Shown one piece after another: positions 25,686-33,284 of a DNA stretch of 64,000 bases (position 1 is its first letter; each line of letters starts with the position of its first letter). A program made the translations under genes and the position numbers. Source of the DNA: Aurantimonas coralicida_A (GTDB taxonomy: Bacteria; Pseudomonadota; Alphaproteobacteria; Rhizobiales; Rhizobiaceae); assembly GCF_036016755.1 (NCBI RefSeq), contig NZ_JAYXIH010000005.1:100288-164287 (forward strand), read 5' to 3'. The notes under the pieces are model-generated. The model made no database searches. It was not told the origin of the DNA and was given only the letters and a program-made list of their open reading frames with translations.

Positions 25686-26374
25686 CGCCGCCCACCCTCA
25701 ACGATTGAGCGGCTCGATCCAGATTCTCGCCCGGCCATGACGTTGTCCGGCTGCGACAGCGCATAGAGCACCGCCCCGGCAATATCGTCCGGGGTCAGTG
25801 CGTTCGGCTTGGGCTCGTCGAAGAATGGCGTGTCGACCATGCCGGGCTCGATCAGCGTCACCTTGACGCCCTTCTCGCGCATTTCCTCACGCAGATTGTA
25901 GCCATAGCCGGTCACCGCCCATTTGGTGGCGCCGTAGACCGAGCCGGGCAGCACCTTGCGTCCGGCCACCGAACCGGTCAGCAGATATTGCCCTTTGGCC
26001 GCGACGACCGCGTCGTGGGTCGCCTTCACCGTGAACATCAGGCCGAGGACGTTGGTCAGCACCATTTCGCGCCAGTTCTCGACGTCGCCGCCCGCGGTGC
26101 CGGTGCCCTTGGCGCCGAGCCCGGCATTGGCGAAGACCGCGTCGAGCGAGCCGAAGCGGTCGAGAACGGCGGCGACCATCGCCTGCTGGGCAGCGAAATC
26201 CTGGACGTCGCAGGCGAGCGCGAGCGACTTATCCTCGCCGAGTTCCGCCACCAGGCCGTCGAGCTTGTCCTTGGAGCGGGCGGCGAGCGCCACGCGGTAG
26301 CCGGCCTTGACGGCGCGGCGGGCGGTGGCCGCGCCGATGCCGGTCGAGGAGCCGGTGATGAGCATGGTCTTCAT
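25601..26374 (-). CDS. Short-chain dehydrogenase/reductase with 3' frameshift
   Basis: An NAD(P)-dependent oxidoreductase. TGSSTGIG (residues 7-14) binds the cofactor, NAGLG and the catalytic set Ser (LLTGSVAGR), Tyr-x3-Lys (YGATK) are all present. Residues to about 215 (AVLYALSQPDNV) are normal. After that the frame gives MAGRESGSSRS..., running 85 bases into the convergent DUF302 gene. In the next frame the DNA at 25728-25698 reads ARIWIEPLNR-stop, the canonical SDR ending, stopping 12 bases short of the DUF302 stop. So a 1- or 2-base indel near 25727-25733 (a GGG run) has shifted the end, or the assembly has an error. AAGGAG precedes the ATG. Confidence 0.85.
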   Translation of the reverse strand: MKTMLITGSSTGIGAATARRAVKAGYRVALAARSKDKLDGLVAELGEDKSLALACDVQDFAAQQAMVAAVLDRFGSLDAVFANAGLGAKGTGTAGGDVENWREMVLTNVLGLMFTVKATHDAVVAAKGQYLLTGSVAGRKVLPGSVYGATKWAVTGYGYNLREEMREKGVKVTLIEPGMVDTPFFDEPKPNALTPDDIAGAVLYALSQPDNVMAGRESGSSRSIVEGGRRYLAIAASDSLSSAFSIAPTASASSSMS

Positions 26375-26634
26375 GGAAATCTCCTTGATCGCAATTCAGG
26401 CGGGCGCCGGTACCGGGCGCGATCGCACTGGAACCGCCATGTGGATCGCAACCCCGTTCAGGAAAGCCCGGGCACCCCGCGCCGCGACGCGATGCCGTCC
26501 CGAATCGTCGCCGAAAACCCGTTTCGAACGGAACCGTTGGCCTTCAGGGCGATTATGCAGGCGACCGGTTTTGGCATCGGGGTTCGCCTACGCGGCCCGA
26601 TGCGCCAACGCCACCCCACACGAAGGAGACGACC

Positions 26635-27135
26635 ATGGCCAAGAACGGCAAAACCAAGCTGCATTCGACCAAGAACCCGCTGTCGGAGAACATCCGCGGA
26701 TCGATGGTCCAGCTTCTGCAGAAGCATCTCGGCACGGCGGTGGACCTCACCTACCAGACCAAGCAGGCGCACTGGAACGTCAAGGGCATGAACTTCATCG
26801 CCGTGCACAAGCTGTTCGACGAGCTGCACGAGGTGACCGAGGCCTATGTCGACGACATCGCCGAGCGGCTGACCGGCATGGGCGGCCAGGCGCACGGTAC
26901 GGTTCAGGCGGCGGTCGAGAATTCGGTGCTGGAGCCCTACCCGCTCGACCTGGTGAAATCGGAAGATCACCTGAAGCGACTCGCCGATTCCTACGCGCGC
27001 TGGAGCGACGAGGTGCAGAAGGGCATCGAGGAGGCCTCCGAGGCCGGCGACGCGCTGACCGAGGATCTATTGACCGAGGTCGGCCGCGGCCTCGACAAGT
27101 CGCTGTATTTCCTGGAGAGCCATTTTCAGGCGTAA
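26635..27135 (+). CDS. dps: DNA starvation/stationary phase protection protein Dps
   Basis: A 166-residue ferritin-like protein. The ferroxidase-site residues lie in YQTKQAHWNVKGMNFIAVHK and LFDELHEVTEAYVDDIAERL; the chain ends YFLESHFQA, as in Dps dodecamers. The basic N-terminus MAKNGKTKLHSTKN can bind DNA. Dps oxidises Fe(II) with peroxide and shields DNA. The ATG follows AAGGAGACGACC. A bidirectional terminator lies downstream. It fits the oxidative-stress character of the 22-27 kb segment. Confidence 0.96.
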   Translation: MAKNGKTKLHSTKNPLSENIRGSMVQLLQKHLGTAVDLTYQTKQAHWNVKGMNFIAVHKLFDELHEVTEAYVDDIAERLTGMGGQAHGTVQAAVENSVLEPYPLDLVKSEDHLKRLADSYARWSDEVQKGIEEASEAGDALTEDLLTEVGRGLDKSLYFLESHFQA

Positions 27136-27163
27136 GGCGTTCCCCGGCTCATATCCGGACAAG

Positions 27164-27193
27164 AAAAAAGGCGGCCCAGCGGGTCGCCTTTTT
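27164..27193. terminator. Bidirectional terminator between dps and fsa
   Basis: GGCGGCCC pairs with GGGTCGCC (one G-T pair) over a 3-base loop. A runs of A on the left and T on the right make it work for dps on the plus strand and the transaldolase-like gene on the minus strand. Confidence 0.85.
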
Positions 27194-27220
27194 CGTTGCG
27201 GCTATTGGTCCGCCCCGCCC

Positions 27221-27874
27221 TCAGGCGATGGTCTGGCCGGTCTTCTTCCAATCGGAAAGGAAGGCCTCAAGGCCCTTGTCGGTCAAGGGATGCTTGACCA
27301 GACCCTTGAGTGTTGCCGGCGGCACGGTGGCAACGTCGGCGCCGAGCAGCGCCGCCTCGCGCACATGGTTCATGGTGCGCACCGAGGCCGCCAGGATCTC
27401 GGTATCGAAGCCGTAATTGTCGTAGATCCGGCGGATGTCGGCGATCAGCCCCATGCCGTCGATATTGATGTCGTCGAGTCGGCCGATGAAGGGCGAGATG
27501 AAGGTCGCCCCAGCCTTGGCGGCGAGCAGCGCCTGCACCGCCGAGAAGCACAGGGTGACGTTGACCAGGAAGCCCTCGCCGGTCAGCGCCTTGCAGGCCT
27601 TCAGGCCGGGCAGCGTCAGCGGCAGTTTGATGCAGACATTGTCGGCGATGGCGGCCAGAATCTTGCCCTCGCGAATCATGGCGTCGGTTTCGACGGCGGT
27701 AACCTCGGCCGAGACCGGGCCGTCGACGGCGGCGCAGATTTCGGCGACCACCTCTTTCATCGGCCGGTTCGCCTTCATGATCAGCGACGGGTTGGTGGTC
27801 ACGCCGTCGAGGAGACCCGTGTCGGCAAGTTCCTTGATCTCGGCGATATCGGCGGTGTCGACGAAGAATTTCAT
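27221..27874 (-). CDS. fsa: Transaldolase-like / fructose-6-phosphate aldolase (FSA/TalC family)
   Basis: A 217-residue class I aldolase. It starts MKFFVDTADIAEIKELADTG and has DGVTTNPSLI (transaldolase signature), the Schiff-base lysine in NVCIKLPLT, and SPFIGRLDDINIDG. The short length marks the FSA/TalC branch: it transfers or cleaves three-carbon units between sugar phosphates in the pentose phosphate pathway. The start has GAGGGC seven bases upstream; a 76-codon upstream extension is not coding. In Hyphomicrobiales this gene is usually close to priA, so the 28-33 kb segment is an insertion between two old neighbours. Confidence 0.93.
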   Translation of the reverse strand: MKFFVDTADIAEIKELADTGLLDGVTTNPSLIMKANRPMKEVVAEICAAVDGPVSAEVTAVETDAMIREGKILAAIADNVCIKLPLTLPGLKACKALTGEGFLVNVTLCFSAVQALLAAKAGATFISPFIGRLDDINIDGMGLIADIRRIYDNYGFDTEILAASVRTMNHVREAALLGADVATVPPATLKGLVKHPLTDKGLEAFLSDWKKTGQTIA

Positions 27875-28303
27875 GGCGCCCTCGTTGGGTTCGGTTCGCG
27901 ATCTGCCGCGTCTTAGCAGGAATGGGCGGGCCGGGGCTATATGGGAAGGGCATGGACGCGGCCCAGAGCGTAGCCTTCTCCGCATACGGGATTGAAATGT
28001 GTATTGATGGCCGTTGGTAACATAGCGCCACCACGGAGATAGCGGATGAAATGGCCTTGGCGAATTGCGCATGACCGGCCAACACACCTCACGGCTCAGC
28101 ACTTGCGATATAGACCGCGCAAAATTTTTGCTACTGAACTATCATCCTCACAATTTTCCGCTATGCAGGTTCATGATCGTCGGCCCCTATCGCACAGGTT
28201 CCGCTGCATATATGATGTCGATCAGGTGCCGCTCAAACATCCTCCCGCTTCTAAAATAAGTTAGTTGGTGCTACGCGGACATAATGGGCTTTGAGGGGCT
28301 TTT
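27875..28303. other. Left edge of the accessory island
   Basis: 429 bases. From about 28050 the DNA turns visibly richer in A and T than the core genes. A 64-codon frame at 28065-28259 has no ribosome binding site and no recognisable family. The promoter of the two-gene cassette should lie within the last 100 bases. I find no tRNA, integrase or clear attachment repeat here. Confidence 0.4.
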
Positions 28304-29464
28304 ATGAATTGGCTTCACGACTCTCGCACTGAGTGTTTTTCTGTGCAAACGATAATGACGGTTGGTGATTACTTAAATTTAGTTAAGCCCGCTCATTCAG
28401 CACGTGGCGCTTTGAGCGGGCAGCGAGATACCTTAAAAACAACAACTGCCAAGCGTATACGAGACCGTATGGTTACCGACATCCGGCGCGGAGCCGTTTT
28501 ACCGCCGGTTGTAATTGGGGCTGTAGTTGACCTGAAAACCTTCAACACCTATCCGAAAATTGATGCCGTTGCTCCGGGCGACATTCTTCCGGATGAAATC
28601 AGAGCCCAGCTCTCGATCATTGATGGTATGCAAAGAACGGCCGCATTGTCGGAAGCTAGCAATATCGATCCGACTGTACTGGCCAATGAAATGCGCGTTG
28701 AGTTTTGGCTTACAAAAACTGTCAGTACGATGGTCTATCGAATGCTGGTCCTAAACACGGGTCAGGTGCCATGGACGCTTGCACGCCAGTTATCGGTTGT
28801 TTTTGCACCGTTATTGAATGAGATTCAGGATAATGTCCCTGAGATTAACCGTATGTTTACGCCGGATAAACCCGGTCGCCGCGTAAATCCAGGTGAATTT
28901 AGCAGCGACTCCTTGGTTGAATTGTATATTTCTTTTTCATTGCGAAAAACGAATATTGATACAAGAGAAGCACTATCAGACGAATTTTCTCGACTAGACT
29001 TTGTGGACAACCTTACAGACAACGAATTTCAGAAGCAATATTATGAGTGCCTTTCAATTATGACTCGATTAGACGAAGCATTCTCGCGTTTCGATCGTGG
29101 CTCAAACGCTAGGTTTTCTAAGGGGCGCAATATATTCGATAGCCAACCGGCTCGGATCGGCTTCACGGTCGCGGTTGCACAAAACGTGCTTGGCCGCCCA
29201 GGAATGGATCGACCTCACGAGGAACGGCTGAAAAGGATGAAAAAGATAAGAGCCGATTCTCATAAACTTTTAAAGCGGCTCAAGGCGATGGGTACAGAGG
29301 AGATTGGAGATTTTCTAAGGCTCGACGTCCTTTCGGAAACGCTCGACAAACGCGTTGGTCAAGTCGGACGATATGAGCGAACCGCCTATTTTGACGGCTT
29401 CCAGGTGTTGATTGACGAAGGTTTCGAACTCTCAACGCTGGAGCCCTGCTGGCGCGCAAACTAA
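28304..29464 (+). CDS. DGQHR/DndB-like (ParB-superfamily-like) protein of a two-gene cassette
   Basis: A 386-residue protein of unknown function. Residues about 15-165 follow the layout of DGQHR/DndB-type domains: TVGDYLNLV, a region of basic helices, LPPVVIGAVVDLKTF, then the signature LSIIDGMQRTAAL at 103-115 (D-G-M-Q-R where family members have D-G-Q-H-R or, in DUF262, D-G-Q-Q-R), followed by MLVLNTGQVPWTLARQLSVV at 147-166, like the conserved N-[ST]-x-Q block after it. The C-terminal half is helical and charged. GAGGGG precedes the ATG. Its TAA overlaps the next ATG by one base (TAATG). Base composition is AT-richer than all neighbours, which points to transfer. The family link is by motif only. 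Confidence 0.6.
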   Translation: MNWLHDSRTECFSVQTIMTVGDYLNLVKPAHSARGALSGQRDTLKTTTAKRIRDRMVTDIRRGAVLPPVVIGAVVDLKTFNTYPKIDAVAPGDILPDEIRAQLSIIDGMQRTAALSEASNIDPTVLANEMRVEFWLTKTVSTMVYRMLVLNTGQVPWTLARQLSVVFAPLLNEIQDNVPEINRMFTPDKPGRRVNPGEFSSDSLVELYISFSLRKTNIDTREALSDEFSRLDFVDNLTDNEFQKQYYECLSIMTRLDEAFSRFDRGSNARFSKGRNIFDSQPARIGFTVAVAQNVLGRPGMDRPHEERLKRMKKIRADSHKLLKRLKAMGTEEIGDFLRLDVLSETLDKRVGQVGRYERTAYFDGFQVLIDEGFELSTLEPCWRAN

Positions 29465-30519
29465 TGTCTCGGCACTTGATCGACGCCAACACAGGCATTT
29501 TCTCGGCGTTGGATGACCATTGCGCTTCACGCGGCATCGCTCTGAAAAACGCTGGCAAGCCGCGCTGGATTGCGTCGATGCCAATGCACCGCAACTTCAT
29601 GATAAACGCAGTCGTCGCTGAGTGCTTAACCTTCACCCCGAGCCGAAAGCTCGCAAGAGTAGATATTTCTTCAAAGACGTATCTGCTTACGATAGGGTTC
29701 GAACAGGCCGGAACTAGCTTATCAGCAGTGGAAATGGAAATAACCCCAGCGTTCCTCACCGTTGCGCTTTCCGACTTAACACCGCGCCCCAAAGCAACGC
29801 CTAGTGAAATTAGGGATATTGTTGAATGGTCAGATAAGAAGGCTGATTCGGCGTATACAGGCCATGATCACGATGCAATTGCCTCTCTCTATCCGACTTT
29901 ACGCATTTTCGATATTAGCGGAACATCGACTGAAGAGACTTGGAACGTATTCTTTCAATCCTGCATAGATGAGTGCGAAATTGGCGCTTCTTGGATCGAG
30001 GGAAATTTGGCGGCAACTCTTCGTACACTTTGCGACCTCGAAAGCACAAGGATTCCGTATAGAGTTCTCTGCAGGTCCGTTTTCGACGGCGATAAGAGCA
30101 GTTTCTTTTTGGCTCAATACAGATGTCTTGAAGCACTCTATGCCTACTCAAGTGCTCACAGTCTCGGAAAACATCTCAGCATCAAATCCAGCTGGGGCGA
30201 GATCGCGACCGCTCTTGAGGACAAACTGGGGTGGCATCCTCGCGAGGAAGGAAGCTTGGAGCGAATTTTACGCTTTTCTTCGCCGTCGGACCTTCGCGAA
30301 GTCCTAAATGCGCTAGAAAAACCCATACCGTCCGATGACGAAACATTAGTTCGGCACTCAGCAAAAGCCATTTACTGGCTGAGGAATTCCTTCGTTCATT
30401 ACCGCCCTGCCCAACAACTTGTGGATGTAGAGAGCTTCGCATGGGCTACCCTCAGCACTGCCATGACCGGCATTGTTTTAGATGTGTATGAAGCGGTCTT
30501 TTCCGGGCAAACTGCATAA
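29464..30519 (+). CDS. Unknown protein with C-terminal HEPN-like R-x4-H motif
   Basis: A 351-residue protein, coupled to the preceding DGQHR-like gene through TAATG. Residues 1-110 form a mixed alpha/beta region without known motifs. The C-terminal third (about 200-350) is helical and contains YWLRNSFVHYRP, where R307-N-S-F-V-H312 fits the R-x4-H signature of HEPN ribonuclease domains, within the usual helix setting. HEPN proteins occur in abortive-infection, toxin-antitoxin and CRISPR effectors. I infer, without proof, that this pair is a defence or toxin-like module. Alternative: a non-catalytic helical domain that has the motif by chance. AT-richer than the host genes. Confidence 0.6.
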   Translation: MSRHLIDANTGIFSALDDHCASRGIALKNAGKPRWIASMPMHRNFMINAVVAECLTFTPSRKLARVDISSKTYLLTIGFEQAGTSLSAVEMEITPAFLTVALSDLTPRPKATPSEIRDIVEWSDKKADSAYTGHDHDAIASLYPTLRIFDISGTSTEETWNVFFQSCIDECEIGASWIEGNLAATLRTLCDLESTRIPYRVLCRSVFDGDKSSFFLAQYRCLEALYAYSSAHSLGKHLSIKSSWGEIATALEDKLGWHPREEGSLERILRFSSPSDLREVLNALEKPIPSDDETLVRHSAKAIYWLRNSFVHYRPAQQLVDVESFAWATLSTAMTGIVLDVYEAVFSGQTA

Positions 30520-30766
30520 TCGCCGCCTGTCAGGAGCGAGCTTGCCGCGAGTTGAGAGCTGGCTCGATTTATCTGAAAGCTCTCGTCGGCTCGGTGGGTG
30601 GATCGGCTGCCGCGTTTACGCCGCTGCGAATAGTTACTGGTTGGGGTGTGCGTAATTCGGTGGTCTTCGGCCAAGGCTGAATTGCGAGCGTCTACCGCTA
30701 GAAGTCGACGTATCGGCCAATCGAAGCGGCTACCACCTTCTCTGCGGAGCCCGGTTTGCCCTCAAG

Positions 30767-30895
30767 ACCGGCCAGCCCTTCGAAACGTTTTCCCTGCCGA
30801 TCCTCGTGCCACTGTCGGCCGAGCGACCCTTTTCCTATGCCGTGCCGGAGGGGAAGGCGGTCGCGCCGGGCTCGATCGTGCAGATGCCGCTGGGG
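30767..30895 (+). pseudogene. Diverged 5' fragment of a second priA
   Basis: Translated in this frame, the segment gives 43 residues from TGQPFETFSLPILVPL to GSIVQMPLG. It matches residues 27-69 of the intact PriA encoded from 33285 at 32 of 43 positions. Weaker similarity extends about 40 bases upstream. After the LG the match stops abruptly and the DNA runs into the 3' end of the sulP gene. The copy is too diverged for a recent duplication in this genome, so it looks like a scar of recombination with a related strain. The remaining bases 30520-30766 and 30897-30940 hold no gene. Confidence 0.75.
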
Positions 30896-30940
30896 CGCGC
30901 CGGCCGGCCGGCGAAATCATCCGCTGCCGGGCCGACCGGA

Positions 30941-32653
30941 TCACCCGCCGACCCGGTGAACCGTCGCCACGGCTTTGTCGATGGATGGCTCGTAGCTCAC
31001 CAGCGGCGGCTTGATTCCGTGCAAGAAGAGATCCTTGCGGATCTCGTGCGAAGTGCCGGTCAGCACCACTTTCACCCCTCGCCGGGTGGCCTTGTGGGCC
31101 AGCCCCTCCAGCGTATTGGCCGCAGTGGAATCGAGAAAGGGAACCGCCGCGAAGTCGATGATCAAGGCGCGGTGCGTGTCGGCGATGCGGTCCAGCACCG
31201 AGCCGATCGAGGCCGCCGCACCGAAGAAGAACGCCCCCGAGATCCGGTAGACGACCACGTCGGGATCCATCGCCGCCATCTCGTCGTAAGGCAAGCGGCC
31301 GCCATTGGCATCATCGGCCCTGTCCTCGGCGACAAACGGTCCGTGCGTCGCGATCGAAGTGGTTTTCGACATGCGGTGAATGAACAGGACCGAACCGAGC
31401 GCGAAGCCGACGACGATCGCTTCCGTCAGATCGCGGAAGATCGTTAGCAGGAAGGTCGCCATTAGCACCGCGGCGTCGCCGCGCGAGGCCCGCAGCAGCG
31501 TCGCGAAGGCATGTTTTTCGATCATGTTCCAGGCCACGACGGCAAGAACCCCGGCGAGGCTGGCCAAAGGAATGTAGCTCGCGAGCGGCGCCGCAACCAG
31601 AACGAAGAGCAGAAGAAAGACGGCATGCAGCATGCCCGCGACAGGTCCGTGCGCGCCGGCGCGGACATTGGTGGCGGTGCGGGCGATCGTGCCGGTGACG
31701 CAAATGCCGCCGAAGAGGCCCGAGGCGACGTTGGCCACGCCTTGCGCGACCAATTCGCAGTTCGATCGATGGCGGCGACCGGTCATTCCGTCCGCGACGA
31801 CAGCCGACAGCAAGGATTCGATGGAGCCGAGGAGCGTGAACGCCACGGCGCTCGGCAGCACGGCCTGGATTTTGGCGAACGTGAATTCCGGCAATGACGG
31901 CAGCGGCAAGGTGCTGGGAATGCCTCCGAAGGCGGTGCCGATCGTCGACACCGGAAGATGCAACAAACCGGTTGCGGCGGCGGCGGCGCCCACCGCGATC
32001 AACATCCCCGGCCAATGCGGGCGGGCGCGTTTCAGGCCGGTGATGACGACGATGGTTGCGGCGGACAGCGCGATCGCCGCAGCATTGACGCTCGGCAGAC
32101 TGGCCCAGATGACGGGCAGTTTCTCCAGCAGCGGCCCGGGCTCGTCGCCCAGTGTGAGACCGAGAAGATCCTTGATCTGGCTGGCGAAGATGATCACGGC
32201 TATGCCGGCCGTGAAGCCGACGGTGACCGGATAGGGGATGAACTTGATATAGGTGCCAAACCGCAGCAAGCCCACCGCCATCAGCATCACGCCGGACAGG
32301 ATCGTGGCCAGGAGCAAGCCGTCCATGCCATGCAGTTGGACCGTCGTGGCCACCAGCACGATGAACGCACCGGCGGGACCGCCGACCTGAAAGCGGCTGC
32401 CGCCGAGGGCCGAGACCAGAAAGCCGCCGATGATCGCCGTATAGAGCCCCTGCGCCGGCGTCGCGCCCGAGGCGATGGCGATCGCCATCGACAATGGCAG
32501 GGCGACGATCGCCACGGTCAGCCCGGCGACGACGTCCGATCGAAAGTGCGAGAGGCGATAGCCCTCGCGCAGGACGGTGATGAGTTTGGGCGTGAAGAGC
32601 TCGACAAAGCTCGGGTTGGACGTCGGGGTCCGAATTGAGGGTCTCATGTCCAT
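30941..32653 (-). CDS. SulP-family anion transporter with STAS domain
   Basis: A 570-residue SLC26/SulP protein. After a polar N-terminus the signature region SDVVAGLTVAIVALPLSMAI leads into about 12-14 membrane segments, including RFQVGGPAGAFIVLVATTVQ and GSIESLLSAVVADGMTGRRH. The C-terminal STAS domain runs from about residue 455: VVYRISGAFFFGAAASI and ALIIDFAAVPFLDSTAANTL. SulP members carry sulfate, bicarbonate or other anions; this one cannot be narrowed further. An XRE regulator gene lies 76 bases upstream on the same strand and is probably its controller. Confidence 0.93.
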   Translation of the reverse strand: MDMRPSIRTPTSNPSFVELFTPKLITVLREGYRLSHFRSDVVAGLTVAIVALPLSMAIAIASGATPAQGLYTAIIGGFLVSALGGSRFQVGGPAGAFIVLVATTVQLHGMDGLLLATILSGVMLMAVGLLRFGTYIKFIPYPVTVGFTAGIAVIIFASQIKDLLGLTLGDEPGPLLEKLPVIWASLPSVNAAAIALSAATIVVITGLKRARPHWPGMLIAVGAAAAATGLLHLPVSTIGTAFGGIPSTLPLPSLPEFTFAKIQAVLPSAVAFTLLGSIESLLSAVVADGMTGRRHRSNCELVAQGVANVASGLFGGICVTGTIARTATNVRAGAHGPVAGMLHAVFLLLFVLVAAPLASYIPLASLAGVLAVVAWNMIEKHAFATLLRASRGDAAVLMATFLLTIFRDLTEAIVVGFALGSVLFIHRMSKTTSIATHGPFVAEDRADDANGGRLPYDEMAAMDPDVVVYRISGAFFFGAAASIGSVLDRIADTHRALIIDFAAVPFLDSTAANTLEGLAHKATRRGVKVVLTGTSHEIRKDLFLHGIKPPLVSYEPSIDKAVATVHRVGG

Positions 32654-32729
32654 GATGTCCGGCGGCCTTGCGATAAGGTGGCGGGATCGTCGGCATCAGT
32701 CGTCGGTCGCCGTCGCGTTGGTTGCTCGT

Positions 32730-32990
32730 TCAGCTTCGCGGTTTCGGCACCTTCAGCCGAACCCCCCGGCCCGACGAGACACTCTGTGCGTTTTCGCCGA
32801 TCAACTCGATTCCGGCGCGGTCGAGCGCCTCGACAACCTTCGTCAGACTCTCGACGACACCGCGAACATTGCCCTGACTGGCCTCCATCCTCTGGATGGT
32901 GGGCACCGAGACGCCGGCGCGTTCCGCCAATGTCTTCTGATCGATGCCCAGAAGCGCCCGGGCGGCGCGTAGTTGTGAGGCCGTGATCAT
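32730..32990 (-). CDS. Small XRE-family HTH regulator
   Basis: An 86-residue protein with an HTH_3/XRE domain over most of its length: MITASQLRAARALLGIDQKT, LAERAGVSVPTIQRMEASQG, then a helix region VVESLTKVVEALDRAGIELI, ending in a short basic tail. This compact alphaproteobacterial form is often found beside transporter genes. It lies 76 bases upstream of sulP on the same strand. A 6-6-6 dyad 23 bases upstream of its start is a likely autoregulatory site. Confidence 0.88.
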   Translation of the reverse strand: MITASQLRAARALLGIDQKTLAERAGVSVPTIQRMEASQGNVRGVVESLTKVVEALDRAGIELIGENAQSVSSGRGVRLKVPKPRS

Positions 32991-33013
32991 GAATCATTCT
33001 GCCGAGGCCAGGA

Positions 33014-33031
33014 TAGGTAAATCGATACCTA
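33014..33031. promoter_or_regulatory. Putative operator of the XRE-sulP unit
   Basis: TAGGTA-AATCGA-TACCTA is a perfect inverted repeat with 6-base arms, located 23-41 bases upstream of the regulator start codon. The position and symmetry fit binding of the dimeric XRE protein next door. No experimental basis is available. Confidence 0.45.
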
Positions 33032-33284
33032 CACAATGCATACTGATATCTCAAGCATCATTATTGGCGCTTCATATGCTATCAACGTATCCCTCGACGC
33101 CCACGGCAGATGCGCACTCAGACTGCGGCGGACGGAGCGGAAAATACCGCTGATGGAATGCGGCGGAGGCCCTGCGCATCATCGCCTGCCCCAAGGCCGC
33201 GGATCGGGCAATCTGGTCCGCGGCTGCCGCCAGACCGCACCATCGCTTTCGGCCATCCGCCCGACTTCGTAGACTCGCCAATCC

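Noticed and set aside
28065..28259. 64-codon ORF left of the two-gene cassette
   Set aside because: No ribosome binding site, no family, and it lies where the promoter of the cassette is expected.
28304..30519. Classical Dnd/phosphorothioation system
   Set aside because: No dndC, dndD or dndE genes are present; the similarity to DndB is limited to the DGQHR-type motif.
30806..31447. 213-codon ORF antisense to sulP
   Set aside because: Only its first 30 codons (the priA scar) are meaningful; the rest is the reverse strand of the sulP STAS domain.
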